The translations under genes and the position numbers were made by a program. Shown here piece after piece: positions 51,267 to 56,414 of a stretch of DNA of 56,414 bases. The notes beneath the pieces are model-generated. The model had not been told where the DNA came from. It searched no databases and saw only the letters and a list, made by a program, of their open reading frames with translations. The first letter of the stretch is position 1. Every line of letters starts with the position of its first letter. The stretch lies in NCBI GenBank assembly GCA_015065085.1, contig SVQW01000017.1, forward strand, positions 1-56,414, in the 5' to 3' direction. This DNA is from Oscillospiraceae bacterium. Lineage in GTDB: Bacteria > Bacillota > Clostridia > Oscillospirales > SIG627.

Positions 51267-51944
51267 ATGAGAATAAGAAAAAGAAAACATACCGATGAAA
51301 GAATAGACGTTTGCCGCGATTTGGTGTGTGAAAACCCTGCGGAAAACAAAGGAAATTGGAAAGAGGTATTCGGCAACGAAAATCCGATACACATTGAAAT
51401 CGGCTGCGGTAAGGGCGATTTTATCGTTGAATTATCACGCCGTAATCCGGATATTAACTACATCGCCATAGAAAAGGAAAAGGACGTTATCGTTCTGGCT
51501 CTGGAAAAAGCAAAGGCGGCGGAAACTTCCAACGTAATATATTGCAACAGCTATGCCGAAAATCTCACGGAGTTTTTTGACAAAGGCGAGGTGGAGCGCA
51601 TTTACCTGAATTTTTCCGACCCCTGGAAAAAATCCCGCCATGCAAAGCGCAGACTGACAAGTCAGAAATTCCTGCAGGCTTATAAGGATATTCTCCCCTC
51701 TCACGGAAGTATTTTCTTCAAAACGGACAACCGGCCTCTGTTTGACTTTTCGCTGGAGCAGTTCCCTCTGGGAGGCTTCAGACTCGAAAACGTCACCTTC
51801 GACCTGCACAACAGTGAATTTGCGGCAGATAATATAATGACGGAATACGAACGAAACTTTTCCGCCAAAGGCTTCCCCATAAACCGTCTGGAGGCTTATG
51901 TACAGGAGGATACGGATGAAAAAACTGATAATATCCCCGGATAA
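51267..51944 (+). CDS. trmB: tRNA (guanine(46)-N7)-methyltransferase
   Basis: This SAM-dependent enzyme makes m7G46 in tRNA. The 225-residue protein has the SAM motif IEIGCGKGDFIVELS, NYIAIEKEKDV, and the family signature IYLNFSDPWKKSRHAKRRL. ATG 51267 follows GGAG; the longer frame from 51210 lies inside the promoter. Its 3' end overlaps the glycerate kinase start by 29 bases. Confidence 0.95.
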   Translation: MRIRKRKHTDERIDVCRDLVCENPAENKGNWKEVFGNENPIHIEIGCGKGDFIVELSRRNPDINYIAIEKEKDVIVLALEKAKAAETSNVIYCNSYAENLTEFFDKGEVERIYLNFSDPWKKSRHAKRRLTSQKFLQAYKDILPSHGSIFFKTDNRPLFDFSLEQFPLGGFRLENVTFDLHNSEFAADNIMTEYERNFSAKGFPINRLEAYVQEDTDEKTDNIPG

Positions 51945-53046
51945 ATTCAAAGGAACAATCAGTGCCGTCAGGATATGCGATATAATAGAAGAACAATTTT
52001 TAAAGGAATTTCCCGATATCGAGATAATAAAGCTTCCCATAGCCGACGGCGGAGACGGTACTGCGGCATGCTTTGAAAGCCGAAACGGTGCAAGAAAAAT
52101 CCCCTGTGAGGTATACGACCCGTTCTTTGAGCGCATTATGAGTCATTTTATAATGCTGGGCGAAACAGCCATAATCGAAATGGCGTTATACGCAGGTCTG
52201 GCACTTGCGGGAGACAGAAAAAATCCCCTCAAAGCCACCACCTACGGCGTTGGTCAGGCAGCGCTTGAAGCAATAAAGCAGGGGGCAAAAAAGGTTGTAT
52301 TCGCTTTGGGCGGAAGTGCCACCAACGACATGGCGTGCGGTCTTTTGTGTGCCATGGGTATGAAATTTTACGACAAGGACAAAAAAGCATTTATCCCCAC
52401 CGGCGGAACTCTGTGTGATATTGCGGATTACGACACCGTTGACCTCGAAAAGAACACCCGTGGTGTGGAATTTGAGGTAATGTGTGACATAGATAATCCC
52501 CTTTACGGCAAAAACGGTGCGGCATATGTATTTTCACCCCAGAAGGGTGCAGACGAAAATGCGGTAATAAAGCTGGACGAGGGCTTAAAGCACCTTTCCG
52601 ACCTGTACACGAAAAAAAGCGGAAAAGATGTTTCACGTCTTGCCGGTGCAGGTGCCGCAGGCGGTATGGGCGGAGGTCTTAATGCTTTTCTGGGCGCAAG
52701 GCTTAAAAGCGGAATAGAATCGGTGCTTGACATTTTCGGTTTTGATGCATTGCTGAATGGCTGTGACATGGTAATCACAGGCGAAGGAAGACTTGATTCC
52801 CAGACGCTTGGCGGAAAAGTAATATGCGGTATTGCCAAGCGATGCAAGGCGCAAAGCGTGCCTCTGATTGCCATATGCGGAGACACCTTTTCCTGCCCAG
52901 ACGAGATATATTCTCTTGGTGTTTCGGGCGTTTTTTCCATCAACACCTCCCCTATGTGCTTTGAGGACGCTGTCCCGCACTCCGCGCGCAATCTTGCCGC
53001 CGTGGCATCAAATATCGCAAAGCTGATAAAAGTAAGTGAAAGATGA
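51916..53046 (+). CDS. Glycerate kinase (GlxK/GarK family)
   Basis: Phosphorylates glycerate, probably to 2-phosphoglycerate. The 376-residue protein has the family motifs SPDKFKGTISA, LPIADGGDGT near residue 43, ALGGSATNDMACG near 133, GAGAAGGMGGG and ITGEGRLDSQT near 289. ATG 51916 follows AGGA. It is between trmB and the fucosidase gene, probably one transcript. Confidence 0.93.
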   Translation: MKKLIISPDKFKGTISAVRICDIIEEQFLKEFPDIEIIKLPIADGGDGTAACFESRNGARKIPCEVYDPFFERIMSHFIMLGETAIIEMALYAGLALAGDRKNPLKATTYGVGQAALEAIKQGAKKVVFALGGSATNDMACGLLCAMGMKFYDKDKKAFIPTGGTLCDIADYDTVDLEKNTRGVEFEVMCDIDNPLYGKNGAAYVFSPQKGADENAVIKLDEGLKHLSDLYTKKSGKDVSRLAGAGAAGGMGGGLNAFLGARLKSGIESVLDIFGFDALLNGCDMVITGEGRLDSQTLGGKVICGIAKRCKAQSVPLIAICGDTFSCPDEIYSLGVSGVFSINTSPMCFEDAVPHSARNLAAVASNIAKLIKVSER

Positions 53047-53058
53047 AAGGAATTATAT

Positions 53059-54372
53059 ATGTCAAGCTATATCACTAAAAAGACAGACGGCGATACGGCC
53101 TGGTTTACCCAAGACCGCTTCGGTATGTTCATACATTTCGGCTTATATTCCATGCCTGCAAGACATGAATGGGTAAAGTCGGTTGAGAAAATCAGTGAGG
53201 AGAAATATGACAAATATTTCGAGCACTTCAATCCCGATATGTTCGATGCCTCAGAATGGGCAAAAAAAGCAAAAAATGCCGGCATGAAATACGCCGTACT
53301 GACCGCAAAGCACCATGAGGGCTTTTGTATGTTTGACTCGGCATACACCGACTACAAATCCACCGCCTGCCCCGCAAAAAGAGACTTTGTCAAGGAATTC
53401 ACCGATGCTTTCCGCGCGGAGGGCTTAAAGGTGGGCATTTATTATTCTCTCATCGACTGGCACCACCCGGATTATCAGATTGACATATTCCACCCCAGAC
53501 GTTGTGAGCCGGATGCCCGCGAGCAGAACAAAACCCGCAACATGAAAGCATACAGGGAGTATGTATTCAACCAGGTAAGAGAGCTTCTTACCAACTACGG
53601 AAAAATCGATATTCTATGGTTTGACTTTACATATCCCACAATGGAAAGCATACGGAACGAATACAATGAGTTTGCAATCAGGGATTATAAAGAATGGATG
53701 CCCTGGACAAATTCCGAAACATGGGACAGTGAAAATCTTGTAAAAATGATAAGACAGATCAATCCCGGTATCATCATAAATGACCGTCTTGGCTTCCCGC
53801 AGGATGTACGAACCCCCGAGCAAAGCATAGCTCTCGACTGGCCTCTTTACAAAGGTACAAACGAAAAAGCCGTGTGGGAATCCTGCCAGACGTTTTCCGG
53901 CTCGTGGGGATATTTCCGTGACGAAATGAGCTGGAAAACCCCCGATGCGCTCCTGCGTCTGCTCATAAACTGTGTGTCAAAAGGCGGGAACCTCATTATG
54001 AATGTAGGCCCCACCTCGCGCGGATACTTTGACGCCCGTGCAAACAAAGCGCTTGAAGCATACGGCGAATGGATGAAGTACAATAGCCGTTCTATATATA
54101 ACTGTACAATGGCAGAGCCGGGATTCAAAGCACCCATCGGCACACTTCTCACTCAGTCCTCGGACGAAAAAAGGCTGTATATCCATCTGATAGATTATCC
54201 TTTTGCACAGCTCACCATGAAGGACCTCCCGTGCAACATCGGCTATGCCCAGTTCCTGCATGACGGCAGTGAAATACGTTACAGAAAAGAAGCAAACGGA
54301 GAAATATCCTTCATCATCCCGGGTATAAAGCCCGACTGCGTTATCCCCGTAATAGAGGTATTTCTGGATTGA
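53059..54372 (+). CDS. GH29 alpha-L-fucosidase
   Basis: Releases alpha-linked fucose from plant or host glycans. The 437-residue protein starts with the typical FGMFIHFGLYSMPARHEW, then KHHEGFCMFDS near residue 90, DWHHPDYQ, and the nucleophile aspartate in IDILWFDFTYP near residue 190. No signal peptide is seen, so it is intracellular and would act on imported oligosaccharides. A C-terminal beta domain follows the barrel. It starts 12 bases after glycerate kinase, with AAAGGA. Confidence 0.93.
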   Translation: MSSYITKKTDGDTAWFTQDRFGMFIHFGLYSMPARHEWVKSVEKISEEKYDKYFEHFNPDMFDASEWAKKAKNAGMKYAVLTAKHHEGFCMFDSAYTDYKSTACPAKRDFVKEFTDAFRAEGLKVGIYYSLIDWHHPDYQIDIFHPRRCEPDAREQNKTRNMKAYREYVFNQVRELLTNYGKIDILWFDFTYPTMESIRNEYNEFAIRDYKEWMPWTNSETWDSENLVKMIRQINPGIIINDRLGFPQDVRTPEQSIALDWPLYKGTNEKAVWESCQTFSGSWGYFRDEMSWKTPDALLRLLINCVSKGGNLIMNVGPTSRGYFDARANKALEAYGEWMKYNSRSIYNCTMAEPGFKAPIGTLLTQSSDEKRLYIHLIDYPFAQLTMKDLPCNIGYAQFLHDGSEIRYRKEANGEISFIIPGIKPDCVIPVIEVFLD

Positions 54373-54399
54373 CGGAAAATACAGACGCAAAAAACAAGA

Positions 54400-54472
54400 G
54401 GCTGTCTCATTAGCGACAGCCACATAAGGAAGTTTTTTATGGAGTAGTTCCAAAATCAAGGAACTACTCCAT
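54400..54472. other. Two hairpins at the likely edge of the mobile element
   Basis: GGCTGTC/GACAGCC (54400-54421, eight-base loop) and ATGGAGTAGTTCC/GGAACTACTCCAT (54439-54472, 13-bp stem, eight-base loop) lie between the fucosidase stop and the recombinase stop. They may be terminators; the junction of the mobile element probably lies in or near this stretch. Confidence 0.5.
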
Positions 54473-54480
54473 TTTCCTTG

Positions 54481-56175
<1,695 letters not shown>

Positions 56176-56189
56176 TCATTTCTCCTTCC

Positions 56190-56249
56190 CGACAACCGGG
56201 CATAGCAAAGGACTCGAAATGATTTTACTATGCCCGATAAAAATTGTCG
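56190..56249. repeat. Nested inverted repeats in the recombinase leader
   Basis: CGACAA (56190-56195) pairs with TTGTCG (56244-56249), and GGGCATAG (56198-56205) pairs with CTATGCCC (56228-56235). They lie between the TnpW-like gene and the recombinase. Confidence 0.6.
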
Positions 56250-56255
56250 AATATA

Positions 56256-56414
56256 CTAAATTAAATTTTCTGATAAAATAATGTTTTTAAATTGCTCCAA
56301 TACGCTTTGCTTGCCTTCGATATTAAAATGGGAATGTACCTCGTATGTTGTGCCACCGATTTTGATTTCAAAATTCAGGTTGTCTTTATCAAAGGTTGGA
56401 GTTAAGACTTCAAT
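56256..56414 (-). CDS. TnpW-like transposon-encoded protein (partial)
   Basis: The frame is open at the window edge and ends in TAG at 56256-56258. The 52 visible residues (LTPTFDKDNLNFEIKIGGTTY, then FNIEGKQSVLEQFKNIIL) match my recollection of the small TnpW family found just upstream of the recombinase in Tn4451-type elements. Its role is not known. The start is outside the window. Confidence 0.7.
   Translation of the reverse strand: MEVLTPTFDKDNLNFEIKIGGTTYEVHSHFNIEGKQSVLEQFKNIILSENLI

Overview
This window reads as chromosomal DNA of a member of Bacillota, class Clostridia, probably a gut- or rumen-type polysaccharide degrader near Oscillospirales. The support is a ctsR-mcsA-mcsB-clpC stress operon, a Spo0A-type regulator with a near-canonical DNA-binding domain, long-form HPF, secreted proteins with dockerin-like modules, and about ten carbohydrate-active enzymes or likely ones. 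Taxonomy is inferred from gene content only. TAG is an ordinary stop here: it ends the HPF gene and the Cys-cluster gene.

Layout. 1-1390 is an AT-rich accessory stretch with decayed genes and a mini-hairpin array, ending at the 3' end of a tRNA-Arg(CCG). 1.6-3.4 kb holds a 30-aa membrane microprotein and gdhA. 3.4-8.7 kb holds a GH2 beta-mannosidase divergent from an AraC regulator and a DUF4838-type enzyme. 8.7-11.5 kb is a self-contained LacI module: LacI, an M24-fold protein that has lost metal ligands, and an Anabaena sensory rhodopsin transducer-like (ASRT) protein, with two near-identical palindromic operators. 11.5-20.5 kb is a long minus-strand operon mixing housekeeping genes (obg, uppP, a methionine/folate bifunctional enzyme) with a large GH106-like enzyme and a small lipoprotein.

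20.6-26.2 kb is a plus-strand pectin/rhamnose run: a GH28-like beta-helix protein and two tandem GH78-like rhamnosidases that are recent duplicates. At 26.2-26.5 kb lies a structured non-coding element of eight short hairpins plus a terminator, bounded by an 18-bp perfect inverted repeat. 26.5-32.4 kb carries a tandem PII-like regulator with a DUF1538 membrane protein, KDPG aldolase, TrmO and a putative glycosidase. 32.8-33.6 kb is a Spo0A homologue with an in-frame amber codon and a receiver domain whose phosphotransfer residues are replaced.

33.7-37.3 kb holds small membrane and metal-hydrolase genes, TatD, a dockerin-like secreted protein and a lipoprotein. 37.3-42 kb is a mannan-type run: two tandem GH130 phosphorylases, a phosphohexomutase and an AraC regulator. 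42-45.7 kb is a giant BspA-like leucine-rich-repeat surface protein with a perfect 144-bp internal duplication and a pentanucleotide repeat at its predicted transcription start. 45.9-51.1 kb is HPF and the CtsR regulon. 51.2-54.4 kb is trmB, glycerate kinase and GH29 alpha-fucosidase. From about 54.4 kb the window enters a Tn4451-like mobile element (large serine recombinase and a TnpW-like gene running off the end).

Taken together, GH2, GH130 and the phosphohexomutase fit beta-mannoside use; GH78, GH28-like, GH106-like and GH29 fit rhamnose- and fucose-containing pectic or host glycans. KDPG aldolase could serve uronate catabolism. The most unusual items are the Spo0A-like gene, the TIR-bounded hairpin element, the creatinase-like/ASRT/LacI cassette, and the PII/DUF1538 pair.
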